A stretch of DNA of 64,000 bases from Halalkalibacter suaedae (GTDB lineage: Bacteria; Bacillota; Bacilli; Bacillales; Bacillaceae_D): positions 124,001 through 188,000 of the forward strand of contig NZ_JAGKSQ010000003.1 of the NCBI RefSeq assembly GCF_017939705.1, in the 5' to 3' direction. Shown here one piece after another: positions 17,036 through 25,517 of this stretch (position 1 is its first letter; each line of letters starts with the position of its first letter). The position numbers and the translations under genes were made by a program. The notes below the pieces were generated by a model. That model did not search any database and was not told where the DNA came from. It saw nothing but the letters and a program-made list of their open reading frames with translations.

Positions 17036-17434
17036 TTAATATCTTATAATCTTTATCGCATCATTAGATGGTGTCAATTCCGTTAGAGAAAAATCTCCTC
17101 GTTGCCGCTCGATTTCTGCATATTGAACAACCTTTTTTTCATAAAGAAAAACTAGTAAATAAATATCATCTCTACTACCGATACCGCTCGGATCTTTAAA
17201 ATCAACACCAAGCTTTTTGTTTATATCATCTTCCATAGTATAAGGGCGAAATAGTACGGCTCTATCCCAATTAAATTTAGTATAAGTTTTCAAGTTTATC
17301 TCACTATTATTCTTATCCTCTACAACCGAATAAATCGATTCCTCTAAATCAGTATTTCGTTGAACATTATTTTGATTGCACCCGACCAAAAATGTAAAGA
17401 AAACTATACAAATTAATAATATTCTCTTTTTCAT
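17036..17434 (-). CDS. Small lipoprotein, unknown function
   Basis: 132 residues. Signal peptide MKKRILLICIVFFTFLVG with lipobox LVGC, so lipidated at Cys19 and exported. The mature part is polar and has no family I recognise. AGAGATATT precedes the ATG. Lies between the Lrp remnant and a small membrane protein in an AT-rich patch. Confidence 0.6.
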   Translation of the reverse strand: MKKRILLICIVFFTFLVGCNQNNVQRNTDLEESIYSVVEDKNNSEINLKTYTKFNWDRAVLFRPYTMEDDINKKLGVDFKDPSGIGSRDDIYLLVFLYEKKVVQYAEIERQRGDFSLTELTPSNDAIKIIRY

Positions 17435-17534
17435 TTAATATCTCTCCCAAATAGTTGTTCAAAAACAAACCTCCCATTTAAAGTAATTTGCCCAAAAGTT
17501 AAAGAAGCGACAGATCTGTTTCGCTATCACCCCT

Positions 17535-17831
17535 TTAGTTGAGTTTTAACTTTTTTTTATAGTAGAAAACAAAACTAATAACCATCACAATGATTGCAGT
17601 CCCGCCTATAATATAAACCCCATCCCAGTCATTTGACTTCCCAGTTAATACCCAGACTTGATGTGGAATAAAAACCAATGCTGCAATTGTTGGAATACCG
17701 CATAGAAGTAAACTAATATTTTGCTTAATTTCTTGCATAGTTGATTTATTTTTACTCTTTTCAATCAATATCATCTGTCTTAATGAAAGTAATAAAACAA
17801 GTATAACAGTAATTAACAATATAAAATTCAT
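17535..17831 (-). CDS. Small membrane protein, unknown function
   Basis: 98 residues with three hydrophobic segments (about 2-22, 41-62, 72-90) and a basic C-terminus. AAGGAGGTC lies 8 nt before the ATG, a strong ribosome binding site that supports expression. No recognised family. Upstream of and in the same direction as the 17036-17434 lipoprotein gene, about 100 bp apart. Confidence 0.65.
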   Translation of the reverse strand: MNFILLITVILVLLLSLRQMILIEKSKNKSTMQEIKQNISLLLCGIPTIAALVFIPHQVWVLTGKSNDWDGVYIIGGTAIIVMVISFVFYYKKKLKLN

Positions 17832-18188
17832 TTAAAAGACCTCCTTATAATATTTAATCTACCATAAAAACCCATATCCTTGATAAATTATTCTGTCAGT
17901 TAGTTTAAGTGAATAACTTCACAAGGTTGCATATCTTCATACTAAAATCATACCAGAGAATAACGATTTATTGTTCATATTTTCCACATTTATGTAAAAC
18001 GATATTACGTAGTATCCGTCTAATACGTAAATAAAGACTTTCAAAATTAGTAGAAATGCAATCTTAAATCCCATGTCAGATATGGTAAATTTCAATAGTT
18101 GTATAAGATGTCTCATTCGAAAAATTTGTTCCAACCGCTAGTCCAAAATGCTTTTGAATCATTGCTCTCAAAGTTCTTTCCTAAGCAA
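17832..18188. other. Non-coding interval
   Basis: AT-rich. A minus-strand frame at 17937-18134 encodes a hydrophobic 65-residue peptide from TTG without a ribosome binding site; I do not accept it as a gene. Confidence 0.4.
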
Positions 18189-18214
18189 AAAGGAACGCCA
18201 ATATGGCGTTCCTT
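18189..18214 (-). terminator. Terminator of wrbA
   Basis: AAGGAACGCC-aatat-GGCGTTCCTTTT hairpin 9 bp past the wrbA stop, T-rich on both strands. Same stem as the xpt-operon terminator. Confidence 0.9.
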
Positions 18215-18222
18215 TTCATAAA

Positions 18223-18831
18223 TTATAGATTACCTGTTACAGCCTTCGCTACATCAACTGTACGCTTCGCTTGATGCTTAACTGCACCTTCAACTTCTTC
18301 AACCATCTTACCTTCTTGTGTAACTGTTACACTTGTTCCGTATGGATTTCCACCTGCTCCGAAAAGAACTGGATCCGTATAACCAGGTGCTGCTACAATT
18401 GCACCCCAGTGGTACATTGTTGTGTAGATTGAAAGAATAGTTGCTTCTTGACCTCCGTGAGGGTTACCAGCTGAAGACATTGCACTTACTACTTTGTTAG
18501 CTAACTTCCCTTGTGCCCATAGACCACCTGTCGTGTCAAAGAATTGCTTTAACTGTCCTGGAATGTTCCCGAAACGAGTTGGAGCACTAAAGATAAATGC
18601 ATCTGCCCATTCAAGATCATCATTCGTTACTACCGGTACATCGGCAGTGGCTTCAGCATGCGCTTTCCATGCTGGGTTAGAATCAATTGCTTCTTGTGGA
18701 GCAAGCTCAGGTACTTTAAGAATCTTCACTTCTGCACCAGCTGCCTCAGCACCTTCTTTTGCCCATTTTGCTAACTCATAGTTTGTACCTGTAGAACTAT
18801 AATAGATTACTGCTAATTTTACATTTGCCAT
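18223..18831 (-). CDS. wrbA: WrbA-type NAD(P)H:quinone oxidoreductase
   Basis: 202-residue flavodoxin-like protein from the ATG at 18831 (MANVKLAVIYYSSTGTN), chosen for the GGAGGAA 6 nt upstream. FMN phosphate loop YYSSTGTNYELAKWA, then SAPTRFGNIPGQLKQFFD and AMSSAGNPHGGQEAT typical of WrbA. It reduces quinones by two electrons and protects against oxidative stress. The frame stays open upstream (MGILDLFKSKNKETEGGNT, ATG at 18888, with its own CGAGGA), so a longer form is possible; the EGGNT there is the translated ribosome binding site. Confidence 0.9.
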   Translation of the reverse strand: MANVKLAVIYYSSTGTNYELAKWAKEGAEAAGAEVKILKVPELAPQEAIDSNPAWKAHAEATADVPVVTNDDLEWADAFIFSAPTRFGNIPGQLKQFFDTTGGLWAQGKLANKVVSAMSSAGNPHGGQEATILSIYTTMYHWGAIVAAPGYTDPVLFGAGGNPYGTSVTVTQEGKMVEEVEGAVKHQAKRTVDVAKAVTGNL

Positions 18832-19145
18832 TGTATTTCCTCCTTCAGTTTCCTTGTTTTTGCTTTTAAATAAATCTAAAATTCCCATAAGTATTCCTCG
18901 TTTTCTGTACATATGCGACTGATCGTTAACGATCACCCCCTATATAGACTATCTTTCCAAAAAACTCTCTTTGGCATGAAATAGTTCTATAATGAAACAT
19001 TATGTTGGGTAAAACAGACATCCTTTTCACCCAATTAGAATGGTCACATGTGCAACTTGCTTTTGTCTATTTATCTTTTTAATCTAGATTGATCTTACAA
19101 CACCTATAATTCCATGTCAAATGTTTCGATATCAAACTATAGTCC

Positions 19146-19886
19146 TTAATGTTCATAAATCATTTTCTTCGTCATTCCACCGTCAATTGTAATATTCTCA
19201 CCGTTGATAAAAATATTGTCTTCATTTGTTAAAAATACACAGGCTCGAGCAATATCATCTGGCGTGCCAACTCTATTTGAGAAATGCTGTTCGTGATCAA
19301 TCTTTCTTAATTCATCCCTTTTACCAGTATGTATCCAGCCAGGACTTAATGCATTCACTTGAATTCCGTCTTCTTGAAGGGACGCTGCAAGTGCATGTGT
19401 TAGGGCTACAATCGCTCCTTTTGAAGCGGCATATGCCTCAGAATTCGGCTCCGACATTTCTGCACGTGTTGAAGCAATATTAACAATTGATCCCTTTTTC
19501 TTCTTCTTCATTACCTTTGCTGCCTCACGAGATAATAAAAAGACACCTCGTACATTTGTTTGCTGAATATCATCCCATTGCTCTAGCGTTAATTCATATG
19601 GTGATCTAAATTGCGACAGCCCTGCATTATTAATAACAATATCGATTTGACCGTAATGCATTTCTGCATACTGAACAATTTCAATAATGTCTTCTTCCTT
19701 ACGCACATCACATGTTAACCCAATTGCTTCTCCACCATTTTTTAAAATATGAGAAGATGTCTCCTTAGCCTTTTCCCCATCTAGATCTGTAACAATCGTG
19801 ATATAGCCAATTTCTCCATATTTTTTTGCGACCGCTGCTCCAATTCCTTGTCCTGCTCCTGTTACGATAACAACTCGCTTATCCAT
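19146..19886 (-). CDS. Short-chain dehydrogenase/reductase
   Basis: 246 residues from ATG 19886 (AGAGGATGA upstream). Rossmann TGAGQGIG (about 9-16), NNAG (about 86-89), catalytic Ser in NIAST and Y-x3-K in YAASKGA, PGWIHTG after it: a classical SDR using NAD(P)H. Divergent from the carotenoid operon across a shared 90-bp control region; whether it works on a carotenoid intermediate is unknown. Substrate not predictable. Confidence 0.9.
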   Translation of the reverse strand: MDKRVVIVTGAGQGIGAAVAKKYGEIGYITIVTDLDGEKAKETSSHILKNGGEAIGLTCDVRKEEDIIEIVQYAEMHYGQIDIVINNAGLSQFRSPYELTLEQWDDIQQTNVRGVFLLSREAAKVMKKKKKGSIVNIASTRAEMSEPNSEAYAASKGAIVALTHALAASLQEDGIQVNALSPGWIHTGKRDELRKIDHEQHFSNRVGTPDDIARACVFLTNEDNIFINGENITIDGGMTKKMIYEH

Positions 19887-19908
19887 TTTACAATCATCCT
19901 CTCTTTGT

Positions 19909-19948
19909 TGTACATTTGTTGTACATCTTAATTTAATCTGCTTATAAT
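19909..19948 (+). promoter_or_regulatory. Carotenoid operon promoter with TGTACA-N5-TGTACA operator
   Basis: -35 TTGTAC (19919-19924), 18-bp spacer, -10 TATAAT (19943-19948). Two palindromic TGTACA hexamers (19909-19914, 19920-19925) separated by 5 bp overlap the -35 and sit inside an 11-bp tandem repeat TTTGTTGTACA. The site also lies at the 5' end of the divergent SDR gene, so one regulator could control both. Confidence 0.7.
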
Positions 19949-19977
19949 AAGGGTAACTGCGACGAGGGGGATTTGTC

Positions 19978-20766
19978 ATGTTAGGCAACTTTGATAAACG
20001 GCTCTATCAATTTTTTATTTTATGGTATGGATGTGGCGTAGTCTTGCTTGCATTTGATCTTCTCCCTCCTTTTTTAGAATGGGCGAATACCGTTTTCCTC
20101 ATACTAGCTGGTTTGCTAGGTGGCGTGTTTTTTATGAGGAATTATGGGACTGTAATAGGGAGTTTTCTAGCAATCTTGATTATCATTTTTACCATTTTTA
20201 TAGAATGGATTGGTGTGCAGTTTGGTTTGTTCTTTGGTCATTATTATTATAATCCCGATTTTGGTCTAGTTCTTTTCGATGTCCCAGTTACAATCGGGTT
20301 TGCATGGTTAATGGTGATTGCAACAACACATGTTATCGCCAAACAAATCACTCATTCCCAAAAAAACGTAACATTTCAATGGTTATCATATAGTCTAATA
20401 GGTTCGATCGCTGCAGTAATTATGGATCTAATTCTTGACCCTGTAGCCTTTATTATTAAAGAATATTGGATTTGGAATGGTACTGGGCTATATTACGGTA
20501 TTCCTTTTTCTAATTTTCTTGGTTGGTTCTTTCTAGCTTTTACCTTACATACTTTTCTCTTCCTTATTCTACACATTTTGAAACGTTGGAAGACTAACCG
20601 CGATGAGGGCTGGATGCAACGAATGGTAATCCTTTATCATCTAATTATTTTTATGTTTGTCATTATAGCTGCAACTGGTCAATTATGGTTAGCAATAGCT
20701 ATTACTCTTTCTCTTGTAGGAGCACTATTTTATCTATATAAGAGATTTAAGGAAGTGACTCCATGA
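19978..20766 (+). CDS. Carotenoid biosynthesis membrane protein (CruF/DUF422 type)
   Basis: 262 residues, about seven membrane segments. EWIGVQFGLFFGHYYYNP (about 80-97) and MDLILDPVA resemble the DUF422/CruF family, whose characterised members hydrate carotenoid end groups (bisanhydrobacterioruberin hydratase). GAGGGGGAT precedes the ATG. First gene of a four-gene rightward operon; its stop overlaps the next start (ATGA-type). Its reaction on a C30 backbone is not established. Confidence 0.75.
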   Translation: MLGNFDKRLYQFFILWYGCGVVLLAFDLLPPFLEWANTVFLILAGLLGGVFFMRNYGTVIGSFLAILIIIFTIFIEWIGVQFGLFFGHYYYNPDFGLVLFDVPVTIGFAWLMVIATTHVIAKQITHSQKNVTFQWLSYSLIGSIAAVIMDLILDPVAFIIKEYWIWNGTGLYYGIPFSNFLGWFFLAFTLHTFLFLILHILKRWKTNRDEGWMQRMVILYHLIIFMFVIIAATGQLWLAIAITLSLVGALFYLYKRFKEVTP

Positions 20767-21485
20767 TTAAAGCTGAAAAGAACAAATGGTTTAATCATAT
20801 GTTTCATTTATATACAAAACATTGGCTTTTGAAGAGATCCTTTTACCGGATTCACATACGAGGTTGCCTTCCTACTTCTAAGGAGCCATTGCTTCTAGTT
20901 GCCAATCATAGCAACTGGTGGGACGGCCTAATTGCATTTTATTTATCTATGTCTGTGTGTAAACACGATTGTTATGCAATGATGAGTGAAGATGGGTTAA
21001 TAGCCTTCCCTTTTTTCAAAAAACTTGGGGCTTTCTCAGTAAACCCTGCAAAGCCCAGATCACTTGTTCAGTCAATGACCTATGCAACAGATCTATTACA
21101 TCAAAACAAAGCGATATGGGTTTTTCCTCAAGGTGAGGAGGAACATCTAGAGAAAAGACCTTTACAATTGCATGACGGAACCTCCTACTTACTAGAGCGT
21201 GTGCCTCATGCTCACCTGATCCCAATTACTTTTTACTATACTTTCCTTCACAATCAACGTGCTGAATTATTTATCGATATTGGAAGAGATCTAACACCTA
21301 CTATGAAAAGCTTCAACAAAAAAGAAAAGACGATAAAATTGGAAAGTCATCTAACCGAACAGCTTAATAGCCAACGCGAAGCAATCATTACTGAATCAAC
21401 AGAAGATTATCAAGTATTGCTATACGGACAAAAGACAGTTAGTGAATGGTTTTCAGCGATGACTACAAATATACGGAAGGGATAG
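20763..21485 (+). CDS. PlsC-type acyltransferase of the carotenoid cluster
   Basis: 240 residues. 1-acylglycerol-3-phosphate acyltransferase fold: catalytic NHSNWWDG (NHx4D motif, about 45-52) and FPQGEEEHL (about 122-130, equivalent to the FPEG motif). Starts inside the previous stop (4-bp overlap). Within this cluster it probably adds a fatty acid to the glycosylated carotenoid, as the unrelated CrtO does in staphyloxanthin synthesis; this role is inferred from context. Confidence 0.8.
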   Translation: MIKAEKNKWFNHMFHLYTKHWLLKRSFYRIHIRGCLPTSKEPLLLVANHSNWWDGLIAFYLSMSVCKHDCYAMMSEDGLIAFPFFKKLGAFSVNPAKPRSLVQSMTYATDLLHQNKAIWVFPQGEEEHLEKRPLQLHDGTSYLLERVPHAHLIPITFYYTFLHNQRAELFIDIGRDLTPTMKSFNKKEKTIKLESHLTEQLNSQREAIITESTEDYQVLLYGQKTVSEWFSAMTTNIRKG

Positions 21486-21491
21486 AACTCT

Positions 21492-22598
21492 ATGCTCACA
21501 TCGATTTTAGTCACCATGCTCCTTTTCATTCTTACTTGGACAATTTTCAATAATCTTTTTTTAAAGTCATTACCAACCAATACGTATCATACTGATGACC
21601 CAACAGTAACCATCCTTGTTCCCCTTCGTAATGAGGAAAGAAATGTCGTCCCACTGTTAACTAACTTCAGTAAATTAACCTATTCACATCTTCGTTTTGT
21701 GTTTTTAGACGATGAATCAACAGATCAGACTAACCAACTGCTCCATTCAAACAGTCATTTACTTGACCATAGTAAAATTATCAAAGGAACATCATTGCCA
21801 ACTAACTGGGTTGGTAAAGTCCATGCATGTTATCAGCTCAGCCAACATGCTGAAAGTGAATACCTGCTCTTTCTCGATGCTGATATTCGTTTACAGCCAG
21901 ATGCGATTGAACGAAGCATAGACTTGCTGGAATCCGAACAAGCTGGGATGCTCACAGGATTTCCTCGTTTTCCTACAAACACATGGCTCAGTAAGCTGCT
22001 CGTTCCACTCCAACATGTCATTATTCTACTGCATTTACCACTTGCGATTGCCAATAAAACGACACGACCAGCTTTTAGTGCTGCACATGGTGCCTTTATG
22101 CTTTTTAAAAAGGAAGCCTACGAGAAGATTGGTGGTCATCTTGCTGTGAAAGACTCACTTGTTGAAGATATCCATTTGGCCAAAGCAATGAAACGAGCAG
22201 ACGAGAAAGTATGTTTAGCAAATATTACCGATGCTGTTTCTTGTTATATGTATGAAACCAACAAAGAAGTCTGGAATGGTTTTGCGAAGAATATATTTCC
22301 TGGCTTAGGTCGATCACTAGCTCTAGCAATTGCTGTCTCTATCTTTTACTGCTTCCTATTTATTTTTCCGTTACCTTTAGCCTTAATCGGATTAATGACC
22401 GACCATATTACCTGGACTCTTCCACTCTTACTTGTTTGGATCATTCGCTTGTATATTGATTGGAAAACAAAGCAAGATCCTTTTCTTTGGCTACTAATGC
22501 CAGTAGCTGCTCTTGCTCTCCTTATCACCTTATCTTATTCCATTTTCATTGGGGTATCTGGTAAAGGCTTTGAATGGAAAGGACGACGTTATCTATGA
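21492..22598 (+). CDS. crtQ: Family 2 glycosyltransferase (CrtQ-like)
   Basis: 368 residues: N-terminal membrane anchor, GT2 domain with TILVPLRNEERN, FVFLDDESTD, LLFLDADIRL (DXD) and KDSLVEDIHLAKAMKRA, then two to three C-terminal membrane segments (about 270-360). The layout is that of CrtQ, which glucosylates diaponeurosporenoic acid at the membrane. Overlaps the crtP start by 4 bp (ATGA). Confidence 0.82.
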   Translation: MLTSILVTMLLFILTWTIFNNLFLKSLPTNTYHTDDPTVTILVPLRNEERNVVPLLTNFSKLTYSHLRFVFLDDESTDQTNQLLHSNSHLLDHSKIIKGTSLPTNWVGKVHACYQLSQHAESEYLLFLDADIRLQPDAIERSIDLLESEQAGMLTGFPRFPTNTWLSKLLVPLQHVIILLHLPLAIANKTTRPAFSAAHGAFMLFKKEAYEKIGGHLAVKDSLVEDIHLAKAMKRADEKVCLANITDAVSCYMYETNKEVWNGFAKNIFPGLGRSLALAIAVSIFYCFLFIFPLPLALIGLMTDHITWTLPLLLVWIIRLYIDWKTKQDPFLWLLMPVAALALLITLSYSIFIGVSGKGFEWKGRRYL

Positions 22599-24079
22599 AA
22601 AACATTGCAATTATAGGGGCTGGTTTAGGCGGTCTTGCGTCGGCCATTTTGCTTGCCTACGAAGGCTTCAATGTAGAAGTATACGAGAAAAATCAACATG
22701 TAGGTGGTAAGATGATGCGAGTCAATCTTGGTGAAGCCAAATTTGATTTTGGTCCTAACACAATCACAATGCCACATGTATTCCAAAACATTATCGAACG
22801 AACTGGAGCAAATCCTGACGACTATTTTCAGTTCATTCAGCTAGATTCTCATACACGTAATCATTTTCCGAATGGAGAATCATTAGATCTGTCTACTGAC
22901 ACTCAATCAATGAAAAAGCAACTCTTACAAATGGACCCATATGCCGCCAAAAACTATGACGCCTATTTAGAAGAAGTTTCTCGTCTATTTAAATTGTCTA
23001 ATAAATATTTTTTACCTAAGACGTTTACAAGCTGGAAAGACTATCTATCGCCATCACTCGCGGCAGCTCTATTTCGAGTACGACCACTTGAAAGCTTAGA
23101 TCATTTCCATCGACGCTATTTCAAAAATAATAGTCTCATTCAGATGATGAATCGATATGCAACTTATATCGGATCGTCCCCATATTTAGCACCTGCGACC
23201 TTTGCAATGATTTCTTATTTAGAGCTAGTTGAAGGGGTCTATTATGTTAAAGGCGGTAACCCAGCGATTGCTGAAGGTTTTTTCAAGCGAGCAAAGGAAC
23301 TCGGTGTCACCTTTCATCTTGGATCAGAAATCAATAGTATTGATGTTCAAAACAAGCATGCCAAGACTATCATCAGCAAAGATGGCAAGACAAAAGAAGT
23401 CGACCTTGTTATTATGAATGGCGACTTATTACGAAGCTATCCTACCTTAATTAAAAAAGAACATAGAAAGCATTTATCAGACAAACGACTAGATTCCTAT
23501 GAGCCGTCTATTTCAGCCTTTGTCATTCTAGCTTCTCTAAAGAAAAGACTGCCTGGACTCATTCATCATCAGGTTTTTTTCAGCGAATCATATCAAAATG
23601 AATTTAATGATCTATTCAATAAGAAGGTTTATTCCAATGATCCTACTATTTATATTTGTAATTCATCATATACGGATCAATCCATTTCCCCTCAAGGCGA
23701 TAATTTATTTATTCTCATTAATGCTCCTTCGGGAACAAATACGACTGAAAAAGAACTAAACAATTATAAGAACAGAATTTATCAGCTATTAGCTGATAAA
23801 GGCTATGATATTCGTCCATATCTGATAGAAGATCGAATTATTAGCCCACAGAATATCTCAGATCAGTTCTACGCTTACAAAGGAGCACTATACGGACCAT
23901 CCTCCAATAACCTACGGGATTCATTCCTGCGCCCACCTAATCAATCTCGAGACGTGAATAATCTCTATTTTGTCGGTGGCTCAACCCATCCTGGTGGAGG
24001 ATCACCAATGGTCACATTAAGCGGGATGAATGTTGCTGATCTTATCGTTCAACGAATAAAAAAGAGACCCAGACAATAG
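22595..24079 (+). CDS. crtP: CrtP/CrtNb-type C30 carotenoid oxygenase
   Basis: 494 residues from ATG 22595 inside the GT2 stop, with GGAAAGGA upstream. N-terminal FAD motif IIGAGLGGLASA; YIGSSPYLAPA, VYYVKGG and C-terminal YFVGGSTHPGGGSPMVTLSG follow S. aureus CrtP (diaponeurosporene oxygenase) more closely than CrtN. It likely oxidises the terminal methyl of diaponeurosporene/diapolycopene to aldehyde or acid, giving the acceptor for CrtQ. Last gene of the rightward operon. Confidence 0.82.
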   Translation: MKNIAIIGAGLGGLASAILLAYEGFNVEVYEKNQHVGGKMMRVNLGEAKFDFGPNTITMPHVFQNIIERTGANPDDYFQFIQLDSHTRNHFPNGESLDLSTDTQSMKKQLLQMDPYAAKNYDAYLEEVSRLFKLSNKYFLPKTFTSWKDYLSPSLAAALFRVRPLESLDHFHRRYFKNNSLIQMMNRYATYIGSSPYLAPATFAMISYLELVEGVYYVKGGNPAIAEGFFKRAKELGVTFHLGSEINSIDVQNKHAKTIISKDGKTKEVDLVIMNGDLLRSYPTLIKKEHRKHLSDKRLDSYEPSISAFVILASLKKRLPGLIHHQVFFSESYQNEFNDLFNKKVYSNDPTIYICNSSYTDQSISPQGDNLFILINAPSGTNTTEKELNNYKNRIYQLLADKGYDIRPYLIEDRIISPQNISDQFYAYKGALYGPSSNNLRDSFLRPPNQSRDVNNLYFVGGSTHPGGGSPMVTLSGMNVADLIVQRIKKRPRQ

Positions 24080-24419
24080 TCATTTAAATAATAGAAAATT
24101 CTAATAACGATAGTTGAAGGATCTAAACGCTATATCTGTAATCTAGACCTGTCTCCTTATTTTTTTTCTAGGTTCATGATTCATTTGAGATTAACTACTA
24201 AGATTGTAATAGCACTCTGAACTGAAATTCTTCGGTATACTGAAATGCCTTTTGGTCAAGGTGCTCGTTGGATTTTAAGGTGACTGAATAGGTAGAGGTT
24301 TTGTGATCAGAATCCAATAAAGAAAACTACCTATACTTGACTACTTCTTTTCATCCAAAAAGTATTTAATACCCCTTGATATTCACTGTGAAGAGAAGAA
24401 AAATTCGATCCTACCTATC
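24080..24419. other. Intergenic DNA with a possible coding remnant
   Basis: A minus-strand frame at 24198-24326, open between two stops and lacking a start, reads FSLLDSDHKTSTYSVTLKSN then EHLDQKAFQYTEEFQF. It looks protein-like but I do not recognise it. Otherwise nothing seen. Confidence 0.35.
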
Positions 24420-24552
24420 ATCAAAGCGGACGGGATGGGCGGGCCGACTCCTGCAGGATGGAAAGGGCAGGTTGAAATCCACCGGCTCAGCCGGTTAGTT
24501 CAACGCCCTCCTGCGGAAAGCGTGCCCCCCATCCCGATAGCGCGATCGAAGC
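24420..24552. repeat. Structured ~133-bp repeat, copy 2
   Basis: Second copy of the element at 10336-10467, about 90% identical. Middle stem GTTGAA / TTCAAC versus GTGGAA / TTCCAC in copy 1: a compensatory pair change. Lies between the convergent carotenoid operons. Confidence 0.75.
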
Positions 24553-24615
24553 GACTGTTTACGGCCATTCTCCTTAAATACCAATAACCTGTCGTCCGTC
24601 TCGCTCATTGCTTAA

Positions 24616-24658
24616 AGGCCAGTAAAAAAGATGATAATCACACCTTTTTTACTGGCCT
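24616..24658 (-). terminator. AGGCCAGT-type hairpin, copy 2, terminator of the crtM operon
   Basis: Stem AGGCCAGTAAAAAAG / CTTTTTTACTGGCCT, 7 bp past the crtM stop, ending in A/T-rich DNA. Shares the preceding CGCTCATTGCTTAA with copy 1 at 10172-10215. Confidence 0.7.
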
Positions 24659-24664
24659 CTATTA

Positions 24665-25504
24665 TTACCCTTGCATTTCCATCAATATCACTTCTTTTTC
24701 CTCTTTTGACACATAGTTTCTCTCAGTAAACACATCATAATTGTTGCTTCTAACAGAAGTTAGAATCGCACGATATAAGTATGCAGATGCTTTGACTGGC
24801 ATCCTTGCATCAATGGGATAGAGGTCAATCGTTTTCAACGATAATGTAAATAACTCTTCTGCACGCTCAGCAACGTCTTCCCACACTTTTATAAAAGTAG
24901 GTGTAACAACACCCTCCATTAGTTCTTCCTTGGTAAGCCCATGCTTTTTCATAATATCCGCAGGTAAATAGATTCGATTACGTTCTAAATCCTCACCAAC
25001 ATCCCTAAGAATATTTGTTAATTGCATCGCTAATCCTAAGGCGATCCCACCTGCACGAAGCTCTTGATGATTTTGAGGCGCTAAAATGGGTAATAACATT
25101 AAACCAACCGTACTTGCAACATGATATGAATAATGCTCAAGCTCTTCCATTGTTTCGTAGCTATGCTTCGTTAAATCCATCCGTTGTCCTCTGATCATGT
25201 CTAGAAACGCATCTGTATCCATAGAAAAACGTTTAAATACATCATCTAAAGCAATCCATTTAGAATCATTTAAATCAAACTCACCTGTTAGAAAGCGTTT
25301 AAAAGATTGTTCAAATGCTTGTAGCTCCTTTTCCGGAAACTTGCCTTCATCAACGATATCGTCTATTTCACGACAAAAAGCATACACCGCCCACACCGCT
25401 CTTCTTTTTAAAGCAGGGAGCAAGCTAAAAGCCTTTGTAAATGTTTTTGAATGTTTATTTATAACTTTATAACAATCATCATAAGCAACATCCACTCTAG
25501 TCAT
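24665..25504 (-). CDS. crtM: Dehydrosqualene (C30) synthase
   Basis: 279-residue squalene/phytoene synthase. First aspartate-rich motif REIDDIVDEGK (about 45-55), second LTNILRDVGEDLERNRIYLP (about 155-175), plus MDLTKHSY. The associated CrtN/CrtP genes point to condensation of two farnesyl-PP to 4,4'-diapophytoene rather than C40 phytoene. Last gene of the leftward operon, 13 bp after crtN (AGGGGAGA upstream). Confidence 0.9.
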   Translation of the reverse strand: MTRVDVAYDDCYKVINKHSKTFTKAFSLLPALKRRAVWAVYAFCREIDDIVDEGKFPEKELQAFEQSFKRFLTGEFDLNDSKWIALDDVFKRFSMDTDAFLDMIRGQRMDLTKHSYETMEELEHYSYHVASTVGLMLLPILAPQNHQELRAGGIALGLAMQLTNILRDVGEDLERNRIYLPADIMKKHGLTKEELMEGVVTPTFIKVWEDVAERAEELFTLSLKTIDLYPIDARMPVKASAYLYRAILTSVRSNNYDVFTERNYVSKEEKEVILMEMQG

Positions 25505-25517
25505 TGCTATCTCCCCT

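Noticed and set aside
17937-18134. 65-codon hydrophobic minus-strand ORF
   Set aside because: TTG start without ribosome binding site; AT-rich DNA often gives hydrophobic frames. Could be a remnant.
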